Source of the DNA: Guyanagaster necrorhizus
Taxonomy: Eukaryota; Basidiomycota; Agaricomycetes; Agaricales; Physalacriaceae
Direction: 5' to 3'
Length of the DNA: 64,000 nt
Assembly: GCF_019112545.1 (NCBI RefSeq)
Contig: NW_025064921.1
Location: 62,001-126,000 of the forward strand
Positions 25,447 through 38,530 of the stretch are shown one piece after another. The notes below the pieces were generated by a model. That model worked only from the letters and a program-made list of their open reading frames with translations, had not been told where the DNA came from and did not search any database. The position numbers and the translations under genes were made by a program. Numbering within the stretch: the first letter of the stretch is position 1; every line of letters begins with the position of its first letter.

Positions 25447-28400
25447 GCCAGTGAGTGATTCCACTGGACTGGCCAGGAAATCTTATGGTGTGCAAACAGT
25501 AGCTGCTGGGCAGACTAATAATACTTCTATAGTAACCCCTATGTCTGCTCCACTTATGCATTCAAATATACCATATCTTCCTATGCACACCAAAGAATCA
25601 CTCACTAAAACTCAACCACCTATGGGCTGAACAGGAGCAGAGAGCCCCACCATATGGCTCAAACCATTTGATACCGAATGAACATGGAGGGCCATTAAAG
25701 ATGCCAAAGACAAAGCAGCAGCTAAAGCCATGCTTCAAAACTGGGTCCACAGAACAAGGATGAAAGAGGTGGTTGATGAAGCCATTAAAGGACTAAAAGA
25801 GGCAGACAGGTGCCAAGCCTTGGAATGGCTCAATGAGTTGCAAGGACTGCAGAAGTTCATCTGCCATTCCAAAACACCTGGATAGGAACTCCTTGTAAAA
25901 GCCTGAATCAAAATGCTAACAAACCACTTCAAACATATGGTAACTGCTCTAATCAATAGCAGCTGCACTGGCAGTTCAATCAATTAAGCCTTTGTTGAAC
26001 AACACAAACTTCCCACCAGGACCATAGCAGCACCCATCCCAGTCTATAATGCCAATGGAACAAAAAACCAAGCCAGCTCAATTACCAAGTTCATCAAACT
26101 CAGACTCACCATTGGTGATCACTCTAAAAGGATTGATCTTATAGTAATCAATCTAAGAGCAAAGGAAATCTTCCTTGGCCATGACTGGCTGATCAGGCAC
26201 AATCCACTGATCAACTGGAAAACTAAGAAGATAACCTTTGCCTGCTGTAAATATGAAAAAATCCCTTTTGAGTTACCAGACAAGGATCTAGAAGACAGAT
26301 GGGATGAAGAAATGGAGGATGAGAAGACAATTCTCACTATCGACCTCCAATGCAAACTTCATATTTGCACCATTCACCATACCAATAACCTGGTGGCCAA
26401 AGCAAATGAGCAGGAGGAGAAGACCTTTGAAGAAATGGTGCCTGAATGGGCACAAGACTTCAAAGATCTATTTGAAAAGAAAAGCTTTGATGAGCTACTG
26501 GAGCCAAAGCCATGGGATCATGTGATCAAACTGATTCTGAATGCCAATGCCAACTTGGATTGCAAAACTTATTCTCTTAGCAACTATGAACAACAAGAGC
26601 TTGACAAGTTCCTGGACAAAAACTTGTCCAGTGGGTAAATCTGACCATCGAAATCTCTGATGGCCTCACTATTTTTCTTTGTCAAAAAGAAAGATAGCAA
26701 ACTCTGACCAGTCTAAGACTATCAGAAGCTTAATGAGATGATGATCAAAAATTGTTACCCCCTCCCACTAATCTCAGAACTGATGGACAAGCTCCAAGGC
26801 ACTAAATATTACACCAAACTTGATGTCCAGTGGAGCTATAATAATGTCTGCATCAAAGAGGGAGATGAATGGAAGGCCACATTCAGGACAAATCAAGGGC
26901 TGTTCAAGCCCATGGTCATGTTTTTTGGGCTCACAAACTCCTCAGCAACCTTCTAGTGGATGATGAACAACATCTTCAAGGATCTCATCTCTACTGGAAA
27001 AGTCACCATTTATCTTGACAACATCCTAATTATGTCAAAAACAAAAGAGGAACATAGAAGGCTACTACAACAAGTACTAGCCCTCATGCAGAAGCACAAA
27101 TTGTTCCTCAAAGCAGAGAAATGTGAGTTCAAAGTACTTGAGACTGAGTATCTCAGAGTCATCATTAGTGAAGAGAGCATTCAGATGGACCCCATCAAGG
27201 TAGCAGGGGTAACCAAGTGGCCAGAATCAGTCAAAAAGAAGGAACTACAGTCGTTTCTCAGATTCACAAACTTTTACTGATGTTTCATCTGGGACTACAG
27301 CAAATCATCTGACCAATGACACAGCTGACCAGCAACACCCCTTGGACTTGGGGTCACTCCCAGCAAGCTGCCTTCAATAATCTCAAACAACAACTGGCTG
27401 AGGATGTTGTACTCACCATCCCCATCCAGGAAGGGAAATTTCAAGTCAAGGCTGACTCTAGTGAAGGAGCCATCAGAGCCATACTCTCTCAGGAGCAGAA
27501 TGGAAAGTGGTGTCCAGTTGCATTCCTCTCTAAAGCACTTACTGTGACCAAACAAAACTATGAAATCTATGACAAGGGGTTGCTCACTATCATGCTTGCC
27601 CTGGAATAATGGCAACACTATTTGATCAGGGCCATGGAAGTTTTTGAGATCTGGACAGATCATCAAAACCTTCGATACTTCTGACAACCTCAGAAACTAA
27701 ACTGCTGACAGACTAGGTGGGTCACAGAACTCAGTCAATACCAGTACATGCTCTATCACAAAGCAGGCACAGCAAACAAGAAAGCCTATCTCCTTAGCTG
27801 AAGAGTGGATCATGACCAGGGAGGAGCTGACAATAAAGGGGTGACATTACTATGACCTGAACATTTCCAGGCGATGATAATGCCAATGGAGGAAGAAATT
27901 CATGAGTGCATCAAGAGCATGACATGAGCCAACCATAAATGAGATCAGTGAGTAGTGCCATCCCTCAACCATGAACAGGAAATGACAAGGGAAGAGGGAC
28001 TAATTTGCTATGATGAGAGGATCTATATTCCCCAAGATCAGAAACTATATGGTGAGATCATTGCCACTTGCCATGATCATGCAACTGCTGGCCACCCTAG
28101 CATCACCAAGACCAAGGAATTGGTGCTGCAAGAATGCTGGTGGCCCAAGATGATCAATGACATCATTGCATATGTAAAAGCATGCAAAGTCTGCCAATGA
28201 GGTAAGTCTTCAATGCAGGTGTGAGCCATACTGCTGCACCCAAATGAGATCCCATCATCGCCATGAACCCATATCTCTGTTAACATGATCACAGGACTCT
28301 CAGATTGTAATGGCTATGACACAATCCTCATCATAGTCAATCACTTCTCAAAAGTGATCATTCCAATCACCTGCTCAACAGAGCTAACTTCTGAGACATG

Positions 28401-29336
28401 AAAAAAGATCTTATGCGATGAAGTCTATCCCAAATATGGCATGCCTCAAGTCATGATCTCAGACAGAGGACCTCAATTTATCTCAAAATTTCTCAATGAC
28501 CTCTATTGCCTGCTAAAGATTAAATGAAACACATCCACCACATATCATCCTCAAACTGATGGACAAACAGAGTGCACAAACCAGGACATGGAAAAGTACC
28601 TCCATCTATTCATCAACTACTGACAAGATGACTGGGTTGAATGGCTAGCCCTCACTGCCTTTCAACATAACAACTGAGTCCACTCAGCAATGGGAAAAAC
28701 CCCATTCTTTAGCAACCATGGCTGACACCCAAACATCACTCAGACCAAATGACACCACACCACAACTCCTACATCTACAGACTTTGCCACTACCATGGCA
28801 AGATCCATTCAGAAACCAACACCACCCTTGAACAAGCCACAATTGCCATGACATGGCACTATGACAGATATCGCCATGCTGCATACATATACTCTGTCAA
28901 TGATAAAGTCTGGCTTGATACAAGCAACCTTCATCTCCCACATCTGAGACACAAGTTAACTGACAAATGCACTGGTTCCTTCCTGATACTTTCCAAAATT
29001 GGAGCCAGCACTTACAAGCTACATCTCCTACCAACCTGAAAAATACACAATGTCTTTAATGAGATGTTATTAACCTCACACATCACCTCAGCATTTCCAA
29101 ACCAAGAATGGCCTCCATCTCCACCCCTCAACCTTGTCAATGACAAAGAACATTATGAGATTGACTAAGTTCTCAATCACAAATTATGAAAAATCAGGGC
29201 AAAGAGGGTGGAATGATGATTACTGTTGATTACCTAATCAGCTGGAAGGGTTATGGCCCAGAATCCAACCAGTGGGTAAATGAAAAGTTAATGAACACTG
29301 ACAACACCATACATGACTATGAATTATCCTTTAATT
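25447..29336 (+). pseudogene. E2 pol with chromodomain, broken
   Basis: Order: protease relic at about 25945-25985 (the D of DSG is lost, reading INSSCTGSS); reverse transcriptase at 26650-27280 with YLDN where YLDD is expected; RNase H at 27430-27690; integrase zinc finger and core at 28050-28620; and a C-terminal chromodomain at about 29150-29330 with LISWKGYGPESNQW. Many stops are present. It cannot encode an active enzyme set. Confidence 0.85.
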
Positions 29337-29371
29337 AAGCCATCAAGACAATGGTCTTAAGGAGGGGGTAA

Positions 29372-29815
29372 TGTTATGATTTTCCACCTCTGACCCCTAT
29401 TTATGCCTAGTCAGGGCACTAACACAGGTGCTTAAGACTATGGGACATAGCTTAGTCATCACAACAGGCTGAGTTTATTGTCTTTTGACACAACAGCATG
29501 CCTGACAATGCACAATCATTCTTTTATGTACAGTAGCGATACCCAAGGACAATGGGCACAAGAGACTTGACAATGCACAATTAGTAGTAGTATATTTAGA
29601 ACAGAACTTGTACAGTATTTAAGAGGCTCACTCTTGCTGGTAATTTCCAGCTTCAAGCTAAAGTTTATTCCATCTCATTCTACCCTCGAGCCAATCCTTC
29701 AGGCCTTGTAACACATCAATCAGAATATGCATCAGTGGATTCAGCTGATCATCTGAAGTGCAAGGTGACAACTGTCTATCATGTGTATCTATTCACATGA
29801 TGCTTGAGTCTAATA
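29372..29815 (+). repeat. 3' LTR of E2
   Basis: This LTR aligns with the 5' LTR over its whole length with many transitions and one small deletion (GTTCATCATTG shortened near 29473). It is followed directly by the target duplication GAACC. Confidence 0.9.
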
Positions 29816-29895
29816 GAACCTCACAACAACTCTGGTGGATCTGATGGCTTTAGTGGATCTAGTGGTCTAGGAGACCCTTCTAGCATCAACTCTCC

Positions 29896-30333
29896 TGTTA
29901 GGCTCAAGCCACATGTGATCTGGAACACATGATAAACTAGCATGGCTTTGTGTTTGAGCCTTTCACTAGAGTCCACTGATGTGCTTCTGTAATTAAAGTG
30001 CTTTAAGGCATAAGAAGGTAGCTCAAAAGTAGAATGAGTATGAATAAACTTTAGCTTGAAGCTGAGATTATACCAGTGAGGGCTGTCCTACTTATATACA
30101 TGTCATTGTGCTACTATAAATATTCCTACTTATTATGTCTGTGTTAACTATTATGCTCATTGTCCTTGAGGATTGTTGCTGTCTACAATAATATTATTGG
30201 GCATTGAAAGACAATGACTGACTGGGCTTGTTGTGATGACTAAGCCAGTCTCACAGTCTTAAGCGCTGGTATAGGTGCTCTGACTAAGCATAAATAGGGG
30301 TTAATTTCAGGAAAAAAGAGAAAAATGATAATA
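29896..30333 (-). repeat. 3' LTR of E3
   Basis: It begins TGTTAGGC and ends ATAATA (from ATAACA by C to T). It is followed by TTACTCTCTCCTTAAG, the degraded polypurine tract in reverse. The closest relative in the window is the E4 LTR at 48378-48835. Confidence 0.85.
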
Positions 30334-32113
30334 TTACTCTCTCCTTAAGACCATCATCCTGATGGCTTAATTTAGGGATAATTTGTATTCTTGTATTACA
30401 TCTGTAGCATCCATCCATTTCTTGTTTATCCACTCATTAGATTCTGGGCTATAGCCTTTCTAGCTGACCAGGTAATTGGTTATCATTGTTGTTTCATCAC
30501 TCTTTGCTTTGACTTTTCAAAGTTTATAATTCAGTATTTGATCAATTTTATAGTGTTCTTTGTCATTGATCAGGTCAGGCAGTGGTGGTGGAGGTTATTC
30601 CTGATTTGGGAATGCTGATGCAATATATAGTGTTAATAGTGCCTCATTGAAGATATTATAAATTCTCCAATAGGCTGGTAGGCAAAGATGATATGCTGAT
30701 GCTCTGACCTTAGCCAATATTGGGAGTGGTCCAGTGCACTTGTCAGAAAGTTTTTATTTTGGTCATGGAAGATAGAGGTTTGTTATGTCTAGCCAGACTT
30801 TATTGCTGGCATTGTAGGTGTATGCAGAGTGGCAGTGAGTGTTGTACTGTTTTTTCATTGTGGTTGCCACTTTCTCCAGAGTGGTGTGGGTTTCATCATG
30901 TATTTTGGACATGGTGGCAGCAAACTTGAAGGAAGCAGATGTAGTAGTATGGGATCATGTTACTTGGGTGTCATTGGGGTGTCATCTGTAGTTCATGAAG
31001 AATGGTGATTTGCCCATTGCCAAGTGGACTCAGTTGTTATGTTGAAAAGCTGTGAGTGCTAACCATTTGACTCAGTCATCCTGCCAGTGATTAATAAATA
31101 GTCAGAGATATTTTTTGATCTTCTGATTGGCCCTCTTGGTTTGGCCATTGGTTTGTGGGTGATATGCAGTGGATGCATTTCAATGGATGTTCAGAAGTTT
31201 GTATAGGTTGTCAAGGAAGTTGGATATGAACTGTGGTCCTCTGTTGGAGATGACCATTTGTGGCATACCATATTTCACATAGACTTCATCTCATAAGATC
31301 TTTGCCCATCCTTTGGAAGTGAGTTCAGTTAAGCAAGCAATTGGAATAATTGCCTTTGAGAATCAGTTGATGATGATGATGATTGTGTTATAGCCATTGC
31401 AGTTGAGTCCAGTGATCATGTCTACTGAGATGTGGGTCCAGGGTGACTGTGGTATCTCATTGGGATAGAGTGGTGTGGCCCATGTCTGGGTTGTGGACTT
31501 TTCTTGTTGGCAGGTTTCACATTCTTTCATATATCACTTGATATCTTATCTCATCTTTGGCTATCAAGATTCTTGTAAAACCAATTTCTTGGTTCTTGCA
31601 ATCCTCAGATGTCGAACAGTGGCATGATCATGGTGCATCACAATAATCTTGCCTTGTAGATCTGTCTATCATAGCAGATCATTTGTCCTTCTTTTACCAT
31701 TCCTCTTTTGTGATTCAGGGATGAGGCCACATGTTGGTTCCATTTGCAGTTGTCCCTAGTGGCACTCTTGATCTGCTCATGGATCTCTTCTTCTGTTGGC
31801 ATGATCATAGCCTGAAAGTGCTCTGGTTTGAGGAGGGTCATGCCTTTGTTATTGGCCCCTCCTTGGTCATGGTCTGCTCATTGGCTAAGGAGATCTGTCT
31901 TTTTGTTGGCAGTCTCAGCCTTATGGTGCAGGGTGTATTAGTACTGGCTCAGTTCAGTTACCTATCAAGCTTGTTGCTGATTTAGTTTTTGTGGTTGCCA
32001 GAAGTAACAGAGGTTTTGGTGATCAGTCCAGAGCTCAAAGACTTCCTCAGCACCAATCAAATAATGTCACCATTCCTCCAGGGCAAGCATTATTGCAAGC
32101 AGTTCTTTATCAT
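29896..32113 (-). mobile_element. E3: 3' part of a decayed family member
   Basis: The plus strand reads the 3' LTR (29896-30333), then chromodomain, integrase and RNase H sequence in reverse. For example, 30395-30500 matches the chromodomain end at 34690-34765 of E5. The match stops at about 32113, inside RNase H (E5 position about 36430), where family C sequence begins. No 5 bp duplication partner for its left flank (TCTCC) was found. Confidence 0.85.
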
Positions 32114-34193
32114 AAATATTGTTGACATGCCCTCTCCATGTTCAAGCATGTAAAATTGCAAAAATTGAGAATACATGGATGACATTTCAGTCCAGTAAGC
32201 ATGTAACTGAGAATAGAATAAGAGCACACAGAAACCTAGCTATCATGAGGCTAAACTGAAGTAACAAGGAGCAGAGTGCATGGCCTAGTAGCAGACTAAT
32301 ACCAGAGGGGTTATACTGCATGTGAGGTCTCAGCACTTGGCCCTAAATGCACCAATACCATTACAAGAGGGCATACTAAAAATAAAAAGAATATGATCAA
32401 AATGTGATTGGCAATCCTGATCACATTGATCAATGATGCACTGATGGAACATGCTTTAGAACAGAGAACTGAGATCCAAAGAAAGATAGCTGAATAACTG
32501 AGTGTTGAACAGAGAAATGAAATGATGGCAACAAAGGGATAGATAGAGGAATACTACCCTCAGAGATGAATAGCACATGTACTGCTCAGAGACTTGCATG
32601 CATACTTACAGTGCCTTAGCATGCTTAACATAGCAAGGGGCTCTGCATCATACCAAGGTATGACACATACCATATTAGGTAAGTTAATTAATGCATGTCA
32701 GGCCAGAAGTGGTGCATTTTATGAGCTGGAGAGAATGTTGAGACACCAAAAAAGAGAATATAACTATTGTGGCTGACTCCAGATATGATAGATAACTCTG
32801 GGGGTCCAGAACAGTTTACTGCTGTCAGGGATGTGTCACCAAGGAAATAACAAAGTAAGCAGATCTGGCTAGGCCAGCTAGCTGAGGTCAGCTAGCAAGG
32901 AAACATTGTGCAATCCTGGCCTGAAAGAGAATAAGCATGGCAACTGCAATACACATGCAAATAATACCTATGGGATCCAGCATGGAGTCCTGTGCTTTGA
33001 AGATATCATAGTAGAATTGTATTAGTAAGTACCACAGTAGAGTATTTAAATACAGCATTGTATGAGTAGAAAAGCAAGTTTCTGACCCCCACAGTTGCAG
33101 TGTATTGAGCACAGAAAGCCTTGCATTCTAGCTCTGGGTTTGTGTTTGTAACTTCAGACAAGAGAATAGATGTATTATTGAATATCCTTGAGAGAGCTGT
33201 GAGAACTAAGCAAGGCATTGAAGCTCACAAAGGACTTGAGCCCAATTTGATAAGAGGTTTTGGATTGTGCTCCAACCTGAGAATAAGAGAGCAGTGTCTG
33301 AAGGGCATCATCTTGAGTTTTTGAGGTATTTATGATGCACAGCCCTACAGGTGGCAGAGGTTCAAATCCTTTGGCTTGATTAGTGTGCACTTTTGTGTTA
33401 TTTCTGCAGATTGGCAGAGGTTCAAACCCTTTGGTTTGTCAGATGGTGTTTATTGTGTTTTGTGTCTCTGGATCACATAGGTTTGAATCCTGTGGGTCTA
33501 CAATCAGTTTGGAAACTTGTGTTCAGAGATCTGAGCTCTTTGGCACTTGTGGATGTGTTTGTAATTAGTTTCTGCTAAGCTTTGAATTATGTATTGTGTG
33601 TGTTGGAGATTTTGATTTGACTTGAGCTGTGCTTGGGACCTTTTGAGAGCTTTGTGGGAGCATTTTGATGTATTGTATTGAGCTGCAGTACCCTTTGCCT
33701 TGAGGCCCAGCAACACCTGTTGCCACCTCTTGTTTTGATAGAATGAAAAGCCTTGAGACTTAGAGAAACCTAGGACAGTTGTATACACACTATTGCCATT
33801 CATGTGAAGTGGATTCATTGAGGAAGACAATTATATTTGCTGTTGCTACTTTTATCACATTATAATCCCCCCATGATGATGTGCTTGATAACAGCTAAGT
33901 GACTAAGAGAGGCAAATAAGGAATGAACTCTCAAACACCAACATCTAACCACTGAATACACAATCACCAAATACAGTTGAGGTCAGTTGTTTCAAGTATG
34001 ATAAAAGCACTCTTGCAGTCTTAAGTAAAATCAAAGAAACAGTCAATAAAGACAGTTATTCAACTCTATGTTGCTTTCAAAGATGCAATACTTGTGAGAG
34101 TAGTTTATAGCAATGTTTAAGTATAATTAGGACTTAGAATATTCCAAAACCCAATGAACTCCAAAACTCAAATACTAAGTCTATCAAGCACTT
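32114..34193. repeat. family C repeat, copy 1 (unrecognised)
   Basis: This CpG-poor sequence is shared with 48836-49712 (same orientation), 51590-52260 (part) and 53230-53960 (inverted). A box TATTTAAATAC at about 33039 and a CCCCCACAGTTGCAGTGTATT-like motif near 33087 recur in copies. From 33352 there are degenerate units of about 60 bp, each with GGTTCAAACCC or its like (33359, 33419, 33480). On the minus strand an ORF of 108 codons (33504-33830) crosses the repeat. I recognise no protein. An old retroelement is likely. The young E5 inserted at 34193. Confidence 0.55.
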
Positions 34194-34619
34194 TGTTAAG
34201 CCCAAGTGACACGTGACAAGACAACACGTGATAGACAGATGTCCCTTCGCACTTCGAGGGATCACCTGAATCCACTTATGATGTTATCGACTCAGTGTGT
34301 CACAAGGCCACGAAGTGGCTTGAGAGTAGAATGGTATGAATATAAACTTTAGCTCGAAGCTGGGGTTCCCCAGCGAGAGCGCTACTCCTTATATACTGTG
34401 CTATCGTCCCTAATTATATCACTACCTATTATGCCAACCTGTGTCCATGGTGCCCGTTGTCCTTGAGCATCATAACCGTACATAAAAGGGCGATTGTGTT
34501 TCTGATCTTTTGTTTTGTTGGGCGGCGGGTTATTGCGGCTATGCCTTCCCATGGTCTTGTGCTTTTCTGACTAAGCATAAATAGGGGAATAAAGGGCAAA
34601 AGAAGAAAAAATCATAACA
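34194..34619 (-). repeat. 3' LTR of E5
   Basis: On the plus strand it begins TGTTAAG and ends ATAACA. By hand I count about 14 differences from the other LTR in 426 bp, four of them clustered (GCCAACCTG against GCGTGTCTG) and most others transitions at CpG. Near 34360-34373 a perfect palindrome CTGGGGTTCCCCAG lies just upstream of the predicted transcript start. Confidence 0.95.
34388..34395 (-). promoter_or_regulatory. TATA box in the E5 LTR
   Basis: TATATAAG in element orientation lies 34 bp upstream of AGCTTCGAGCTAA (34361-34349), which is then the predicted 5' end of the transcript. The same TATA motif is present in the 5' LTR copy. Confidence 0.6.
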
Positions 34620-34632
34620 TTACCCCCCGCTT
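34620..34632 (-). other. polypurine tract of E5
   Basis: In element orientation it reads AAGCGGGGGGTAA and directly abuts the 3' LTR, the usual place for plus-strand priming. E2 has AAGGAGGGGGTAA at the same place. Confidence 0.75.
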
Positions 34633-34652
34633 AAGACCATCGTCCCAATGGC

Positions 34653-37600
34653 TTAATTAAGGGATAGTTCATAGTCATGAATCGCAGTGTCGGCATTCAT
34701 GTATTTTTCGTTAATCCATTGGTTGGATTCCGGTCCGTAGCCTTTCCAGCTGATGAGGTAATCGACAGTAGTTGTTGTACCACCCTCTCGTGCCTTTACT
34801 TTTCGTAGTTTATGGTTTAATACCTGGTCGATTTCATAATGTTCTTCATTGTCGATCAGGTCTGGGGGAGGTGGTGGTGGGCGTTCCTGGTTGGGAAAGG
34901 CGGGGGCAACATATGGGGTTAGGAGGGATTCATTGAATACATTATGAATCTTCCATGCCCCGGGCAATTGCAGTTTATAGGTGGCTTCTCCGACCTTTGC
35001 AAGGATAGCGAAGGGGCCTGTTCGTTTGTCTGCGAGTTTTCGCTTTGGACGTGGGAGGTGGAGGTTGGTTGTATCAAGCCATACTTTATCGTTGACTTGG
35101 TAGTTGCGTGATGGACGACGGTGTTTGTCGTATTGTATTTTCATTGCTGACACGGTTTTTTCGAGTGCTCTTTTTGTTTCTGTGTGGATTTTTTCCATGG
35201 TGTTGGCGAAGTTCATAGATGCTGGTGTCGTGGTTTTGTGATGACTTGTTTGCACGAGATGTGGGTGCCTGCCGTAGTTGACGAAGAAGGGTGTTTTGCC
35301 TGTAGCGGAGTGTACTCGGTTATTGTGTTGGAAGGCGGCGAGCACTAACCATTCAATCCAATCATCTTGTCGGTAGTTGATAAATAGTCGTAGGTATTTT
35401 TCAACTTCCTGGTTTGCTCGTTCCGTTTGACCATCTGTCTGCGGGTGATACGCCATAGATGCATTGCATGTAATATGCAACAATTTGTATAGGTCATCGA
35501 GGAACTTTGAGACGAATTGGGGACCGCGGTCTGAAATGATCACTTGTGGCATCCCGTATTTGGCATAGACTTCGTCGCGTAGGATCTTCGCCCATCCTTC
35601 CGATGTTAATTCCGTGGAGCAGGCGATCGGAATGATGGCTTTGGAAAATCGATCCACTATGACGAGGATTGCATCATACCCATTGCAATCCGGTAAACCG
35701 GTGATCATATCTACTGATATGTGGGTCCATAGCTGTGTTGGTACTTCATTCGGGTGCAATGGAGCTGCCTTTGCTTGGGTGGATGATTTTCCCCTTTGAC
35801 ATGTTTCACAACCTTTGACGTATGCGGTTATGTCATTCCCGAGTTTTGGCCACCAATACTCTCATAAAACGAGTTCCTTCATTTTGGCGATGCCGGGGTG
35901 CCCTGCTGTGGCGTGATCATGGTGGATGGTGATTATATCGCCTCGTAGGCTTTGCACTCATGGGATGTAGATCCTTTCATCATAATAGATCATTCCTCCT
36001 TTCTTTATCAGTCCCCGCTCGTGATTGAGTGAGGCGGCAATTCTTTGGTCCCATTGATGTGCGTCTCGAGTGGCACTCTTAATGCGCTCATGTATTTCTT
36101 CCTCTGTGGGCATTATCATTGCCCGGAAGTGTTCGGGACGAAGAATGATGACGCCCTCGTTGTCGCTCCTGCCCTGGTCATGGTTCGCCCGGCGAGAGAG
36201 GAGATCGGCCTTTTTATTGGCAACCCTGGCTTTGTGATGCAGGGTGTATTCATATTGGGCGAGTTCGGTGACCCATCGGGCTTGGCGGCGGTTTAGCTTT
36301 TGCGGCTGCTGGAAGTATCTGAGATTTTGATGGTCTGTCCACACCTTGAAGGTCTCGGCTGCCCTGATCAGGTAATGCCGCCACTCCTCCAAGGCGAGCA
36401 TTATCATGAGTAACTCCTTATCGTATATTTCATAATTCCTTTCCGTTACTGTTAGGGCTTTGGAGAGGAAGGCGACGGGTCGCCATCTCCCTTCCTGCTC
36501 TTGTGATAGTACAGCGCCGATGGCGCCCTTGCTCGAGTCGGCTTCTACACGGAATTTGCCGTCTTGTGATGGTATGGCGAGAATCACGTCTTCTGCCAGT
36601 TGTTGTTTTAGGTCTTCGAATGCGTGCTGTTGGGGAGTCCCCCAGTTCCACGGGGCATTGCTGGTGAGTTGTGTCATGGGGCGGATGATTTTACTGTAGT
36701 TGCGTATGAACCTCCGATAAAAGTTTGTGAAGCCCAAGAAGGACTGTAGTTCCTTCTTTTTGGTAGGTGTGGGCCATTCCACCACTCCTGCAATCTTGAT
36801 CGGGTCCATTTGGATGCTTCCTTTGCTGATGATCACCCCAAGGTACTCAGTTTTTTGTACTTCGAATTCGCATTTTTCTGCTTTAAGGAACAATTTGTGC
36901 TTCCTCATGAGTGTGAGTACCTGGCGGACCAGTTTGCGGTGTTCTTCGCTTGTTTTGGACATGATGAGGATGTCATCCAAATAGATGGTAACCTTTCCAG
37001 TGGTGATGAGATCCTTGAATATATCGTTCATCATCCATTGGAAGGTGGCCGGGGAGTTTGTCAAACCAAAGAACATTACTGTTGGTTCGAAGAGTCCCCG
37101 GTTGGTTCGGAACGCTGCCTTCCACTCGTCTCCTTCCTTGATTCGGACGTTGTTGTACCCCCACCGGACGTCAAGCTTGGTGTAGTATTTAGCCCCTCGG
37201 AGTTTGTCCATCAACTCCGAGATTAGGGGTAGGGGGTACCGGTTCTTGATGGTCATCTCGTTTAGCTTTCGATAGTCCTGTACAGGACACAGCTTGCCGT
37301 CCTTCTTTTTTACGAAGAAGAAGGGTGAAGCCATGGGAGATTTGGATGGTCAGATCCATCCCGAGGATAGGTTTTTGTCGAGGAACTTATCGAGCTCCTG
37401 TTGTTTCTGATTGCTGAGGGGATAAGTTTTGCAATCTAGGTTTGCATTCACATTGGGGGTCAGCTCGATGGCGTGGTCCCAGGGCTTTGGGCGTGGCAAC
37501 TCGTCAAAGCTTTCTTTTTCGAAGAGGTCACAGAAGTCGCATGCCCACTCCGGTACGAGTTCCTCGAAGGTTTTCTCCTCCTTCCCCTCGTTGGCCCTGG

Positions 37601-38520
37601 CTGCCAGGTCATTGGCATGATGTATCGCACGAATGTGGATTTCCTCCTGCAGGTCGACTGCCAAAATGGTCTCCCCATCCTCCATCTCTTCATCCCATCT
37701 GTCTTCTGGATCTTCGTCTGGCAATTCATATGGAATCTTCCGACATCTGCACCAAGCGAAAGTAAGCCGTCCGGTCTTCCAATTGATGAGCGGATTATGT
37801 CGGATAAGCCAATCATGGCCAAGGAAAAGTTCCTTGGTCCCAAGGTCCGTTACGGCCAAGTCGATCCTCTCGGAATGATCCCCAATGGTTAGTCGGAGTT
37901 CAACGTATTCCATGATTGATCCGGCTTGGTTTTTTGTTCCGTCGGCATTGTATACCGGAATGGGTGCAGCGGTGGATCTGGTGGGCAGGTGGTGCTGTTG
38001 GACGAAAGTCCGGTTGATGGAGCTGCCGGTACATCCGCTGTCGATCAGGGCTGTTACCGAGTATTTTGACCGATTGGTCAAGGTCTCAATTTGGGCTTTG
38101 GTGGTTAAATCCTGGCCAGGGGTTTTGGTCCGTTGGACGAACTTTTGTGGTCCTTTTAGCTCGTCTAACCATTTCAAGGCCTGGCTCTGCTCAGCCTTTT
38201 GTAGTCTCTGAACGATGTCTATGGTGGCTTCTCCTGTTCTGGTCTGATGTATCCAGCTTTTCAATGCGGCTTTAGCTGCTTCCTCGCTTCCTGCTTCTTT
38301 GATGGTCCGCCAGGTCCACTCGGTTTCGAACGGTTTGAGCCAAGCTTTGGGGCTCTCTGCCCCTGTTCAGCCCATAGGCGTTTGAGTTTTTATTTTCGAC
38401 TCTCTCGGGTGTGCATTACTAATTGTGGGTATATTCAAATGCGTTTTCGATACTACAGAGGCATTATGAGTCTGTACAATGGTTGAGTCCTGCACACCGT
38501 AAAGTCCTTTGGCCGATCCA
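34653..38520 (-). pseudogene. E5 pol: protease, reverse transcriptase, RNase H, integrase, chromodomain
   Basis: One frame runs through the region, broken only by TGA codons at 38369, 37352, 35960 and 35864 (first base). Protease: LIDSGCTGSSI with Asp at 38042. Reverse transcriptase: KLDVRWGYNN and YLDD at 36983-36972. RNase H: EADSSKGAIGAVLSQEQ, then EIYDKELL and WTDHQNL. Integrase: an HHCC finger at about 35925-35820, catalytic Asp at 35711, a second Asp in SDRGPQFVSK and Glu in DGQTERANQE with 35 residues between them. A chromodomain (about 34845-34665, LISWKGYGPESNQW) ends the protein and would steer insertion to marked chromatin. The frame is -1 relative to gag and is open upstream as far as about 38936, overlapping the gag end. 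All stops fit CGA to TGA, so the gene is recently dead. Confidence 0.92.
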
Positions 38521-38530
38521 GTGGAGTCGT

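Larger units (their letters stand above)
21795..29815 (+). mobile_element. E2: full-length, decayed chromodomain Ty3/gypsy element
   Basis: The element is 8021 bp, flanked by a perfect 5 bp duplication GAACC (21790-21794 and 29816-29820). It has LTRs at both ends, a primer-binding site at 22243-22255, a polypurine tract AAGGAGGGGG just before the right LTR, and the order leader ORF, gag, protease, reverse transcriptase, RNase H, integrase, chromodomain. The right LTR ends TAATA instead of TAACA. About a dozen CpG remain in 8 kb. All frames carry stops. It belongs to the same family as E5, in opposite orientation. Confidence 0.95.

Noticed and set aside
33359..33490. tRNA or SINE genes suggested by GGTTCAAACCC motifs
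   Set aside because: No A box, cloverleaf or Pol III terminator accompanies them. The motifs recur every 60 bp, which fits a tandem repeat better.
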